Shown: positions 33,985 through 45,261 of the stretch, piece after piece
Layout: each line of letters begins with the position of its first letter
Position numbering within the stretch: position 1 is the first letter of the stretch
NCBI GenBank assembly: GCA_047495785.1
Contig: JBLDXI010000033.1
Location: forward strand, 2,542,001-2,606,000
Length of the DNA stretch: 64,000 nt
DNA from: Lepidodermella squamata
Taxonomy: Eukaryota; Gastrotricha
Reading direction: 5' to 3'
Made by a program: the position numbers and the translations under genes
Notes under the pieces: model-generated
Databases searched by the model: none
What the model saw: only the letters and a program-made list of their open reading frames with translations
What the model was told of the DNA's origin: nothing

Positions 33985-35792
33985 TATTCCGCAATCTATG
34001 ATGCAAGACATCAAATTATAGATGTTATTACAAATTGCAAAATATCGCATTAAATAATAACAGGTATAACACATCCGTTATTATTTGGGAACTTGCTGCG
34101 AGCAATACTAGTTCACCTATTGATCTACGGTTTAACGAGCTTTGGTGACATCGAGCATCGAGCTTGGAGCTTGCGGAAGCAGTTACTTATTGGGAAGCAG
34201 TTGCCTAATAATGGCACGAATTCGATTTGGCAAGAAATGAGAATGAACAGCAAGAACAACATCGGAATTGAGCAGTTGGGGAATAATTTCACGTTATAAG
34301 AATTTGAAATGAAGAATGGCAAGGGATGAAAACAAAAAATCAATGAAGATTATTTGTCAATAACAATGCTTTTGGGTATTTAGTAGACTGCATTAGGAGG
34401 CACTAGAAGCAGGGATCTGGAGATTTGTTTGTTACCAGGTTTGCCAATGCAATAGAGAACTCGATCTCGGTTAAACTAACGTCTAACTTCCTATTCTTAC
34501 AAACCAGATTTCAACGCAAAACGCAAAGCGTAAAAAACGCGTTTGTCTAAATGAAGCAGCAGCTATCGTTAAGCATTCAACGGACTTCTTTGGCTGCTAA
34601 AAGGTAAAAACGCTAAATAACGAGATCCACCATGTGCTCCTGCAAAATCGGGAAACGGGACCGGTATTTGTGCCGGGTTCGCTGACGACGCCGAAAAAAA
34701 CCAACCGCGGAACAAAAATATTATATATTCCTAAAACCTTTTCGCTGAAAATCAACTCCTATTTATCAATTAATTTTTTATGTTCTGGCAAAATATTGAA
34801 AACAAAATACGTCAATAATGAACGAAAGTTTAGCGGTATTTCGCAAGGAGCGCGTCCTGTTTTTCAGTTGCCGAATCCAGGTGAGTAAGTATCAAACGGG
34901 CTCTCTCCTTATTATGCCGCTTGACTCCGTTGCATTCGCTTATGTTCAAAATCTAATGAAGTTGCTGATCAATAGCTGGTCGTCATAATTATAACCGCAT
35001 CATGCACTGATTAGCAATTGAACTTCCGGCGGCCTGCATAATCGTAGCGTAGCAATTAGTCATGTTTTATTCGACGAGACGTTGTTTTTCTTAATATTTT
35101 CAGTGGCAGTCCACTAACCATTAATCCTTGTGCAACTGAAACTCATTATTATTATTGTCTTTGAACCACGCCCGCTTTTTGTATGTACCATAGGGTTTGG
35201 GGTATTCTAATTCACGGCGCAATGATGGTAATATTTCCGGGGTTATGGTCAGTCGTCAGATATGACTAGGGATTTCTCTAGAGTTACAAGCACTTGTAAC
35301 GAATTTATCCGCGATTTCATCAGGGATGGGGTAATTTCGCCAAAACCTAAAACCCTAAAAACACGACTATAAATGGTTCGATAATTCTGGTAGGTATACT
35401 TATACTATTTCAGCTTGAATTCGTCAGTTCTTTATTTCCTTTCCGAATTTCAGCTAGGAGTGAGGGAAGTTTACATAATTTGAAAAATCTCTTATCCCAT
35501 TATTTCGGAAGTCGGCTCTCATTTTAAATATTGTTATCCCTTCTTACTTTCTGATAATTCCTCCGGTTCCGGTTTCCCTTAACACACCTCATCATTGAAA
35601 ATTAACAATTTCGCCATCACTCAGTAGCAATGAATAACAATTTTCGTGTTTAGAACTATAAAAAGCAATAGTAACTTTGATCACTGTCGAACTCTGCACA
35701 TATAATTTGAACTTCTGAAACACAATTGTCTTATATAATGAACCTGCATTTTTTAATAGATTGTTAATTAATCGGAAAACAGGAAAAACAGT
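33985..35792. other. Divergent intergenic region between EFR3 and OMT copy 1
   Basis: About 1.8 kb with no recognised gene. The frame at 34634-34888 (+) has no known motif. A TATA-like ACTATAAAAAG at 35655-35665 lies 130 bp before the methyltransferase start. No repeats were noticed. Confidence 0.5.
35655..35665 (+). promoter_or_regulatory. TATA-like element of O-methyltransferase copy 1
   Basis: ACTATAAAAAG lies about 130 bp upstream of the ATG. It fits a TATA box followed by a roughly 100-nt 5' UTR. Supported by motif and position only. Confidence 0.4.
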
Positions 35793-36893
35793 ATGGCGAC
35801 TTCTCTGGCCCCATTGCCTCGAAATCGTGTTATAGATCTCGCAAACATGCGATACGTCTCACAGGCTATTTTCATTGCCAATAAGCGAAAAATAGCCGAT
35901 TTTGTCACCTCTAATGGACCCATTCATATTTCTGAAATCGCCAAGCAATTGGATGCTCATGAAACTAATTTGTACCGTCTTATGAGTTTTCTATCTGCCT
36001 ATGGTATTTTTGAAGAACGCGAAGGTCAATATTTTCTTGGCAACGAATACTCTGAGTCCTTGCGGAAGGATTCGCCGAATAATTGCCATCATATATTAAT
36101 GGCGTATGGGGCTGATTCGTGGGCGCGAAGTGTTATTAACATGGAGCTATCTCTTGATAAATGTACAGAGGCTACTCCGTTCGAGCGAGTCAATGGAGAT
36201 GCATTTTATTCTTACTTATCGAAACATGAAGATGAGCAAACCCATTTTGATTTGGGCATCATGGGTCAGAACATTTGGCAATCAACTGTGCCTGATCATT
36301 ACGATTTCAGTATATATCGCGATGTCGTTGATATTGCTGGTGGGTGTGGCGGATTGCTGAAAGCAATAATGATGAAAAATCCTCATATTAAGGCAACGCT
36401 ATTCGAGGCTCCTACAGTTGTCAAGAGCGTCCTCCCTGAATTGCTAAATGAGGAACCTTTTAAGTCCAAGTTCAGCGTTGTCACCGGAAATTTTCTTGAA
36501 AGTGTCAATGTCGCTGCTGATTTATTTACCGTTTGCATGACGCTTCATTGTTTTGAAGATACGCGACTTGCTGTGATAGTCAACAATATTGCAAATGCCA
36601 TGCGAAAGAGGGAAGGTTCAAAGTTGCTAATTCTGGAAGTTGACTACGAAACGGCTTTTGTTCGCAATAGCCCTTCCTACGGAAGACAGGTAAATTCGTT
36701 TTGCATGTGATCAAAGCGCTCGATGCCTATCGTATCATCTCTACAGCTTGATATGATTATGCAACTGGTCATGGGTGGTCGTGAACGCACTTTTGATATT
36801 TGGAAACAATTCTTGACCTCGCAAGGAATCAAAGTGGCTCGGAAGATTTTCATTCCTCCAAATCGTATGGGAATTGAATGCGAGCTTGCTTGA
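35793..36893 (+). CDS. SAM-dependent O-methyltransferase (ASMT/COMT-like), copy 1
   Basis: A small-molecule O-methyltransferase of the Methyltransf_2 family, which includes acetylserotonin O-methyltransferase and plant COMT. Two exons (35793-36689, 36747-36893) give 347 aa, typical length. An N-terminal winged-helix dimerisation domain (HISEIAKQLDAHETNLYRLM) precedes the Rossmann fold with SAM motif VVDIAGGCGGLLKAIM. The proposed catalytic His is in MTLHCFED and the flanking Glu in LLILEVDYE. The terminal block IWKQFLTSQGIKVAR plus MGIECEL closes the fold. The substrate cannot be read from the sequence. Copy 2 starts 157 bp downstream with about three-quarters identity and the same intron position, so this is a recent tandem duplication. 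Confidence 0.9.
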
Positions 36894-37050
36894 AGTTGGG
36901 TGACAATTTAAATAACTTTACTCTTCAAAAACTTGATTTTGACAGCATTCCATTTAGCTCATTCGAGTATCAACCCTTTTATTAATCATAGCAGCTACTT
37001 TTTATTTTGATCTCAATGCATCTCTAGATCTATTATCATTATAATCGAAA

Positions 37051-38152
37051 ATGGCAACTCCCTCTCCTGCACCTTTACCTCGGCATCGCGTCACCGATCT
37101 GGTCAATATGCGATACGTTTCACAAGCAATTTTGATAGCAAATAGGAGAAAAATTGCCGATATCGTTACACCTAATACTCCGGTCCACATTTCCGAACTT
37201 GCGCAGCGTCTAAACACACATGAGACTAATTTATACCGACTAATGAGCTTCCTGTCCTCTTACGGAATTTTCGAAGAAAAAGAAGGGCATTACTTCGTGG
37301 GCAACGAAAGCTCAGACTCGATGCGCGAAGATTCTCCGCAAAATTGCCATCATATTTTGCTTGCATATGGTGCAAATTCGTGGACCCAAAGTGTCGTGAA
37401 TATGGAGCTGGCTCTAGACAAAACCACCGAAGCTACTCCATTTGAACGGATCAACGGTGATCCTTTTTACACGTATTTATCTCGCCACGAGGAGGAGCAG
37501 CGTAATTTTGACTTGGGCATAAAAACGCAAACCACCTGGCAAGCCACTTTGCCTGACTACTATGACTTCAGCATGTGCCGATCCATTGTAGACATAGCTG
37601 GAGGTTGCGGCGGCCTGCTGAAAGGCGTCATGATGAAAAACCCTCATATTGAAGCAACTTTATTCGAAGCTCCGTCTGTCATTAAGAATGTGATGCCGGA
37701 GTTGACCAGCGAAGAGCCTTTCAAGTCGAAGTTCCGCGTCGTCACTGGCAACTTTCTGGAAACTGTCGACGTCGTCGCGGATATTTTCACCGTCGCTATG
37801 ACCTTACATTGCTTTGAAGACACCAGACTGGCAGTGATTGTGAAAAATATTGCCACTGCAATGCGTAAAAAGCCAGGATCAAAGTTACTCATAATTGAGG
37901 TCGACTATGAAAAAGTGTTTGTTAAGAACACGCCATCAGGTGCTAGGCTAGTAAGTACAGCGGCAAATCTAATTTCTCATTTTCAATCATTGGATATTTT
38001 CTTAGCTCGACATGAATATGATGCTGATTATGGGCGGCCGCGAACGCGATTATGACACTTGGAAACAGTTTTTGAACGCCCAGGGCGTCAACCTTGTGCG
38101 AAAAATTCCGATCCCGCCAAATTTTGTCGCTATGGAGTGCGAATTGCTGTGA
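37051..38152 (+). CDS. SAM-dependent O-methyltransferase, copy 2
   Basis: Exons 37051-37950 and 38006-38152 give 348 aa. The motifs follow copy 1: HISELAQRLNTHETNLYRLM, VVDIAGGCGG-type SAM loop (IVDIAGGCGGLLKGVM), MTLHCFEDTR, LLIIEVDYE, and a last exon with IMGGRERDYDTWKQFL and AMECELL. The intron falls at the same codon as in copy 1 but is unrelated in sequence. Copies 1 and 2 differ mainly in the region after the SAM motif and in the substrate-side helix around residues 120-150 (WARSVINMELSL versus WTQSVVNMELAL). Divergence is modest, so similar substrates are likely. MTMR9 follows on the same strand 165 bp later. Confidence 0.9.
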
Positions 38153-38305
38153 GACAGCTATAAACACAACCTGTGATTTCCGAATGTGATTTCTATGAAT
38201 CATTTTTTTTGCTTCCGATTTACATACAAGATAATTTTAATCTTGTTAATTTAAGCAAGTATCATAACTGCCAATTCAACAATTGCCTGTTTTCTATTTT
38301 CGTGT

Positions 38306-38307
38306 AG
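38306..38307 (+). promoter_or_regulatory. Splice-acceptor-like AG upstream of MTMR9 start
   Basis: A strong pyrimidine tract (CCTGTTTTCTATTTTCGTG) ends in TAG at 38305-38307, 10 nt before the MTMR9 ATG. It looks like a cis acceptor of a 5' UTR intron or a trans-splice site after OMT copy 2. Transcript 5' ends would decide. Confidence 0.4.
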
Positions 38308-38317
38308 AGCGTTATAA

Positions 38318-40129
38318 ATGGAGCTTGACGAACTGATATCGGTTCGTAATTTGAACGATATTCTTATCGTTTACAACGGTCGAAATTTGTCAATATGCTC
38401 ATGCCATATCACATCCCACCACTTGATGATCGTGGCGGAAGAAAACATTTCCCCGCGGGAGCTAACATTCCTTCACAAGCAAATCGACAGCATCGAGCAA
38501 ACCAAATCGATTGCCGTTGACAGTCCAGAGTCGGGTATTGTAACCGGACCGGTTGTTATGCTGAAGATGAAAGATTTCGCCGTGGTTGCTGTCGTTTTTC
38601 AACCGGACACATCGCCAGTGGTGATTTCTAGCCTAGTTTCAACACTGTCAAACTTGAGCAACATTGACACACTTTGCTTCTTCTACCCGTTCTACTATTC
38701 ACCTGAAAGTCCTAGTCTCAGTGCGGATGGTTGGGAATCGTTCTCGCTGGAAGCCGAGTTCCGGACCATGTTCAACTCCAGCTTTTTCCGGCTGGCTAAC
38801 TGCAACCGGGACTTCACTGTTTGCGAGACGTACCCGCCAACCGTTGTAGTGCCAAAAAGCGTGGACGACGATGTATTGGTGAAATCAGCCGCCTTCCGCC
38901 GCCATTACCGCTTCCCAGTCGCATCGTATTGCCATAAGAACGGCGCCACCTTGATCCGAAGTGCTGAACCTCTTATTGGACAAAACGCGGTGTTCCGGTG
39001 CCGCGAAGACGAGCAGCTACTGAACGCCTTCTTAAAAGGTGACTCCCGAGGCGTAATCATCGATACTCGACACCAGTCGTTGATTAAACCGAAGCAGAAT
39101 CGTGGGGGAGGCACAGAGCCGGTTGCCAACTATCCACGCTGGCTTCACCAGAACCAGCCCATCGACCGACCTGAATCGATGAAGAAATCATTCGAGCGCC
39201 TTATTGAGCTTTTGATACAGCGGCGCGACTTGCCTGTTGATGGGTTTCTTGACAAACTCTCCAATACAGCTTGGCTGCACGTCGTTCGAGATGTTCTGAA
39301 TTGCGCTTGCGTCGCTGCGCAGTTGATTGATCGCGATTCAAAGTCAGTGCTCGTGCATGGCGCCGACGGCTTGGATACTTCATTGGCTGTCACGTCGTTG
39401 GCTCAAGTCGTCTTGAACTCGGATTGCCGCACGATCCGTGGTTTCGTCGCTCTGGTCGACCGCGAGTGGGTTCAAGCTGGTCACCCGTTTCGCACGCGTT
39501 GTTTCAAAGGACCCTTCGCGGTTGTTCAAAATCGAGAAAGTGCACCGACTTTTCTCGTATTTCTCGACTGCGTTTGGCAAATCAGCCAACAGTTCCCTTG
39601 TTCGTTTGAGTTCAACGACAAGCTTTTAATCACTCTGTTCCGGTAGGTTGAAATTTTACCCAAAACTTATCATCAATAATGATTTGAATTTTACAGTCAC
39701 GCCTATTTCTCGGAGTACGGCACTTTCATGTGCAATAATGTTCACGAGCAAACGGTGGAGAAGGTTCGCTCTCGAACGATTTCCCTCTGGTCCTACCTGT
39801 TACGCCCTGACGTCTTGGAAACTTATTTGAACCCTCTGTATGAACCTAATCGCGGCGAGGCGATTTGGCCAAGTGTGCAGCCGATTGCGCTTGATTTGTG
39901 GCGGTCGCTCTACCTGGCTAATGTCGATAGCCACGTTGTTGCGACTGAAGCCGAGCGACTGCGCCGTTTCACTGAGATTGTGTCTGAGCATAAGGAACTG
40001 CTCTCTGTCGCCACGAGGCTGAAACGCCAGCTTGCGATGTTACAAGTTGAAGTTCAGCAGCAACAACAACAGCAACAACAAATCAGCAGCAAATCAGCTG
40101 ACTCTGGTATTTGCACGACTGAGTCGTGA
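38318..40129 (+). CDS. MTMR9: Myotubularin-related protein 9 (catalytically dead phosphatase)
   Basis: MTMR9 is a pseudophosphatase that binds and boosts MTMR6, 7 and 8, which remove the 3-phosphate of PI3P and PI(3,5)P2. Exons 38318-39642 and 39697-40129 encode 585 aa (human 549). A PH-GRAM domain (about 1-120) precedes the phosphatase-like domain. The P-loop reads HGADGLDTSL; active myotubularins have HCSDGWDRT, so the catalytic Cys and Arg are lost, as in human MTMR9 (HGTEGTDST). TIRGFVALVDREWVQAGHPF and FPCSFEFNDKLL match human MTMR9 closely. A C-terminal coiled coil (HKELLSVATRLKRQLAMLQVE) for heterodimer formation runs into a polyglutamine tract (CAG/CAA, about 40052-40083). Confidence 0.96.
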
Positions 40130-41674
40130 TCGGTTGGGAGCGGGGAAAAATTTCGTCCGCTTAGTACCTCAAATTCTGCTCCTTTCTCGAGAGCAAAAGA
40201 TCCAGAGATGACATGATAATTTAATTGCTCGTTATTCGTCCAATGGTTGTCTTAAGCCTGTGGAACTTGAAACGTATTCCACTCTAATTCTTGTCGTAGT
40301 ATGCGATTTTTGTCAGTTGCGTCGACATGCAATATTAATATTTGATTCCATATTTTGGGTTTTATGCTTTGAAGTCACCGTAATATTGCAAATTTTTTAT
40401 TCTTTACAGGCATGTTTGTGTAATCGTCGTCTGTGATCAATCAATAAAAAAGTTGAAAATTGTTCGCGTTTTGTCTTGTTGGGTTGGCGTTTGCTCTGAG
40501 CAGAACAAAGCACCTGTGGAGGCGCCTGCCTTCGCACTCTTGAAAACCGCAAACGGACGTTTAGTCACGAAGACGCGAGACAAAAAATTATTATTTAGAA
40601 ACAAAACAATACGAAGAAGCCCAGCTTGTCGAACCTGAAAAATGATAGATGCCATCCCCACGTTGAAGGTGCCCTCAAACAACGCCGTTCTGATGAAAAA
40701 ATATGTGTATATATTATCATGATTGACTCAAACCCTTGTCACCAGCCTTAACAGAAGAACTGTTTCGTGATGTGCAGAAATCCTATGCACGTAAATTTTC
40801 AGACATACTTGACTGGAGGCTAAACGTTAATGGCGGTGCTCAAACGCGTCGTTAGGATGAAAAGCTGAGTTTATGTTTAGGAGCCCATCTCGTCTGCCGG
40901 AGCGTAGTGCATACGTGAGTTGTTTACTTCTGCGCGCTCGCCATTGACGTCACTCCAGACATCGGCGCAAAATTGAGCGTCTCTTAAATGCGAATAAAAT
41001 CCGAGGTGCAGAATCCTATAAATGTAAGAAAACTCCTCAAGCATCCACTGCAGCCTCCAAAGCTTTAGAGATCGCATGTCTTTTCAGCGATTTGAATTAC
41101 CATATCGACGGTTCGAGCGGTTAGGCCTTACCACAGCGAAATCTTCAGCAGGGCCTACTCATCTTATACCGACTTATGGGAGAAAATGAAACTTGAACGA
41201 ATAATTCTTTCGCACCTCTAAACCTCGAATTCGGGGAATAAATGCTTTGCGAGCGAAATGGCTTCTCAGTTCACACTGACGTATTGGGGTTCGATCTTAG
41301 AGTCGCACATTATGACCACACGTTTCGCGCCTACTATCATCGCTGCGTGTCGATCAGATAAAACACATGCAAACAGTTGCTGTTAGCGAATAACTTTTTC
41401 CAAAAAGAGGTGGAATAAAGACTACAACTAAAATAATAATAATTTACTGGCGGGATTATGTTTCCTATTGGATTCCGAACAAGCTAACTACATTCACTTC
41501 CATTCAAATGATTAGACGAAGCCGCGAACTGATCTAATCCAGTCAAGAGATTTCTCAGGAGCTGACGAGGAACGGTTAAAAATTGAAAGTCAATCAATTA
41601 TTTTAATTTTATTTCATTATAATATTATGTTCAACATAAAAAGTAGATGATCCAATACAAAAGAAAAATTAAGT
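40130..41674. other. Intergenic region between MTMR9 and OMT copy 3
   Basis: 1.5 kb with no gene seen; both flanking genes end here (convergent). An isolated B-box-like GGGGTTCGATC near 41287 lacks a convincing A-box. No inverted repeats were noticed. Confidence 0.5.
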
Positions 41675-42775
41675 TCATTGCTCAATTGCCAGTCGGCACT
41701 CGTATACCGCAAACATAGGAGGCACCACCATGTGTCCCTTAGAAAATTCGAGACCGCACTTTGCGAGAAGCTCTTTCCACATTGTTGGCGACCGTTCTTT
41801 GCCGTTCAGAACAAACATCATGAGCAAATCCATCGATCGAGAAACTGTAGCAGGCTGGTTCGGGGCAAACTCGTCAATGTTAGGCTCAATTATCAGGAGA
41901 CGGCTGCCAGGTTTGCGAGCCATTGTATCGCCAACGTTTTTCAAAATTTTCGCCACATCTTCATCGCTGAAGTTGTGCAGAGTCTCCGCGATGATGAAAA
42001 GATCGGCGTTGCATTCGAAGCTCTCGAACAAGTCCCCAGCCTTAGCTTCAAATCGGTTCTTCAACTTCGGATCCTCCTTCAACTCGGCGAGAACTCCGGG
42101 CAATACAGCTTCACGCTCAATCAACGTTGCCTTTTTGACGCTGGGGTACTTCTCGAGGATTTGCTTCAAAAAGCCTCCTTGCCCTCCAGCCAGCTCAACA
42201 ACGCTTTCATATTGGCCGAAATCGTAGGCAGAAACGACGGCGGATTGAAGCGGCTTGTGGAAGTTGGTCATGGCATTGTCGAAAAGTTTGCCGACATCAG
42301 GGTTATCGCTCATGTATGAGTAGATAGGAGCACCATTAGCTCGATCGAATGATGGCTTGCCTGTTTTGAGGCTGTAGTCCATATCAAGCATCGCCAAATT
42401 CAAGACGCGGCAGTTTTGCCAGCGAATGAAATCGCGCATATTTCCAGGCGCATCGTCGCGCAACACGTCCGAAAGCTCAGTGCCGACGAAATTGCCGTTT
42501 TCCAGTTCCTGGAAGATGCCATGGCTCGCCAAATAGGCTAAAAAGCGACGCAGGTTTTGCTCATTGAAGCCAAGGATCTTCGCCAGTTCGCTGACATGAA
42601 CAGGCTCATTTCGGATATGGTTTGCGATTCCATACTCAGCGGCGATGTATAGGGATTGAGACAGCGTTCTCACTTGAACAATCGAAAAGAGGAAATGTTG
42701 CGGGGTCATTTGCGCACACGTGTCGAGTGCCAGGTAGTTTGACAACTTGTTGAACTTACTGGTTGGTGTTGCCAT
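41675..42775 (-). CDS. SAM-dependent O-methyltransferase, copy 3 (intronless)
   Basis: A single-exon gene of 366 aa. It has the same architecture as copies 1 and 2 but is only distantly similar: an N-terminal dimerisation/winged-helix part with VHVSELAKILGFNEQNLRRFL, SAM loop VVELAGGQGGFLKQIL, the proposed catalytic His in ETLHNFSDED, the Glu in LLIIEPNID and the terminal MWKELLAKCGLEF. The His-Asn-Phe-x-Asp motif is nearer the plant and bacterial HDWxD form than the HCFED of copies 1 and 2. It has an extra 20-residue N-terminus, lies on the opposite strand about 3.5 kb beyond OMT copy 2's gene cluster, and lacks the intron shared by copies 1 and 2. It could be an older paralogue, a retrocopy, or of separate origin. 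A TATA box is 90 bp upstream. Confidence 0.9.
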   Translation of the reverse strand: MATPTSKFNKLSNYLALDTCAQMTPQHFLFSIVQVRTLSQSLYIAAEYGIANHIRNEPVHVSELAKILGFNEQNLRRFLAYLASHGIFQELENGNFVGTELSDVLRDDAPGNMRDFIRWQNCRVLNLAMLDMDYSLKTGKPSFDRANGAPIYSYMSDNPDVGKLFDNAMTNFHKPLQSAVVSAYDFGQYESVVELAGGQGGFLKQILEKYPSVKKATLIEREAVLPGVLAELKEDPKLKNRFEAKAGDLFESFECNADLFIIAETLHNFSDEDVAKILKNVGDTMARKPGSRLLIIEPNIDEFAPNQPATVSRSMDLLMMFVLNGKERSPTMWKELLAKCGLEFSKGHMVVPPMFAVYECRLAIEQ

Positions 42776-43535
42776 TGCTGCTGATAGACTCAGAAAGTTT
42801 CTGCAGGAGCTTGGTGTTTCAAAGGTAGAATTTTGTCGAATGAAAATCGCTCCACAGGGGCTTGCTTATATAGCCGCGCGACTCTCGCTTGGCCGCTTGT
42901 TAAGGACACGTACGAATCACGGCCGAGGCTGAGTATGAAGCAATTAGAAAAAATGTTCGTCTTTTCCTGTAGAAGAGTATGCGCAACTACAAAAAGCGCG
43001 CCGGCGATGAGCACGTATCTTTCGTAATAACGTTTTGTAAAAAAATATTTCATCATCGGCCACCCTCTGTTTAAACAAGCAATACAGGCGCACACACAGT
43101 AGTTTTTCTGTAGCTTTGGTTTCCGTCCTCCGTCTATAATGCGCCCGCCACCTGAGGTTTTGAATCTTCAAACAAAAGCGCGTTTCATTGTCGCGAGCAA
43201 TAAATGTTTCTCCTGTTTTCTTGAATATACTCCGCCAACGAGCCACGAAAAAATTTGAAACATTCCACAGCCATCACTGGACAGAAAAACGAATCCATAT
43301 TTGTTCCATGCAATATTTATTAAAAAAGGAAACTCGCAGAGAGCAAGAATATATCACCGGAACTTATTCAAATGACAAATGATGTGTTGTGAGGCTTCTT
43401 GTAATGATAACCCGCGATCGGATAGATCTGTTCATTGAACAAATTGAAAACCAAAAATTCAAGTGAAGCTGTGTCATTCTTGTGTTAAAATTGTCCGTTT
43501 AATCAGGTTGAGATGCTTGGCACAGGGAATGCGAT
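42776..43535. other. Upstream region of OMT copy 3 and 3' flank of NASP
   Basis: Contains the TATA box at 42864-42872. Otherwise no gene, repeat or RNA was seen. Confidence 0.5.
42864..42872 (-). promoter_or_regulatory. TATA box of O-methyltransferase copy 3
   Basis: The minus strand reads GGCTATATAAGC, a strong TATA box about 90 bp upstream of the ATG, giving an expected 5' UTR of about 60 nt. Confidence 0.6.
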
Positions 43536-45261
43536 TCAGTTGTTGGCAGCGGTGTCTGACTCGTCGGCTCTGATGCGCTTTGAAGTGATGCCGTCTTCAT
43601 CGATGTCGCCGTTGCCACCGTCATTTTCGGTGCTGTTCGACGAAGCAGGGCGTTTGACCGCTTGCGCAGACTCGCCGTTTCCATTGGTAGCACCGGGCGA
43701 ATCAAGGCGATGACGCTTCAGTTGCATCGAGATGAGGGCGGCGACTCGCGATTTCGTGGCTGGCGAGTCGATGTTCTCGGCAGCTGACGCCAGTGACGAA
43801 ACAAGAGCTGAAGCAATGCGAGCAGGCGAGGCAGTCGATTCCGAGGTTGGCTTTCTACGAGCAGTCAAAGTTTTGACTTCTCCAGTGGCCGCAGAGCCAT
43901 CAGTCGTAATTTCCTTGGATGCCTCCTCGCCGTTGGCCTTCGCCTTCTCAGCCAATTCATTCTTGACAACATCGCGCATCGACCGCTCTTCTTCAACTTC
44001 GGCGATCTTCAAAAAACAAAATGAACCAAGTGCAAGGTTAAAGCTTTCAAAATATACCTTGTCCTTAACATCGTTGATCAGCTCGGCGAATTCTTTCGCA
44101 GCAGTCTGTAGATTGTCTTCTTCTTCTTTATCGGTGGTGGTCTTCAGTTTTTCTGAAACCTTATCTGAAAAATTGATTGAATAGTGAGATTTAGCGATTT
44201 TGGGAACTCTCGGAATGACTAACCGTTGAGTTCCGTAAGAATGCTGAGGCATTCTTTCAAGGATTCGAGGGCTTCATCGTAGCGCTGAAATTGGTGAAGA
44301 GCAGCTCCGAGTTCGTACTCACTTCCAGCTACGATGCGGTCAACACGACCGCTGTGCAAACGGCGAATGTGGATAGCCTCGCGCATATCCTTAGCACCAG
44401 CTTCGCAGTTGCCTCCTTCCATGCTAACCTGTTCAGAGACCAAGTACAGTATTGATCAATGTTGTGTTAGGTCTCACCTCGCCTAGCGCCATCAAACAAT
44501 CTGCAGCTGCAAAATCGCCCTCGACCGATTTTTCTTTGAGAAAAATAACTTTCGCAAGGTCTAAGAAGGTCCATGCAAGCTTGAGATAAGAGTCGGCGTC
44601 ATCTTCGTCTTCTTCCTCCTCTTCCTCGCCTAAATCAAGGTAAATTAACAGATAAGTACATCAGGATTCAATTCTTTTGTCCTTACCTTCGCACTCGCCG
44701 TTTTCGCCATCGGCTTTCGTTTTTTCTTCTTTTTCACCTTCAGCTTCGTTAGTTTTTTCTTCGCCTTCTTCACCTTCTTCACCTTTATCGTCCTCCTGGC
44801 CTTCATTGTCTTCACCCTCGCCTTCATCGTCATCCTCATCATCGCCTTCCTCTGGAATATCATCCATCTTATCATCGCTAGTTCCAGCTTCATTCTTCTT
44901 GTCATCTGCTTCGCCGCTCTTCGCTTTGGCACTTTCCGGTTCAACAACGCCCAAATTTTGACGAGCCATCTCCAACAGACACCGACCGTACATGAGATAT
45001 GCCGGAGCACACTCCTTTCCGAGGTCGCCATGCTTGTTAGCCCTAATAATGGAAAATTAATTATGACAACGGAAAATCATGGCAAACTCACAGCAGCTGG
45101 CAAGCATTAGCCAAATACTCAATGGCTGTGGAGTATTCATCCAGAAGCATGTGTCGTTTTCCTAAAGCGAGTAATTCGGAAGGGTCCGTCGAAATATTAT
45201 TATCAGAAGCCGCGACCATGTTTTCAGTTTCGAGTTGTTGTCCAGGCATTCCAGAAACCAT
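43536..45261 (-). CDS. NASP: NASP-type histone H3-H4 chaperone (SHNi-TPR family)
   Basis: NASP binds and stores histone H3-H4 (and linker histone H1) in the nucleus. I trace six exons from the ATG at 45261. TPR repeat 1 (LLALGKRHMLLDEYSTAIEY) leads into LGKECAPAYLMYGRCLLEMA. A very acidic insert of about 100 residues (44690-44860, Glu/Asp runs) interrupts TPR2, the hallmark of SHNi-TPR chaperones. TPR continues with SYLKLAWTFLDLAKVIFL, DCLMALGEVSMEGGNCEAG, EAIHIRRLHSGRVDRIVAG and YELGAALHQFQRYDEALE. The C-terminus is Lys/Arg/Ser-rich with a nuclear-localisation-like KRHR and SKRIR. The conserved SGRVDR-type loop before TPR4 resembles vertebrate NASP. The acidic stretch also scores as coding on the opposite strand; that is a shadow. 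Confidence 0.92.

Noticed and set aside
44677-44961. Plus-strand Ser/Pro-rich 94-aa frame
   Set aside because: It is the mirror of the Glu/Asp-rich NASP insert; GAA/GAG runs read as Ser/Phe/Leu/Pro on the other strand.
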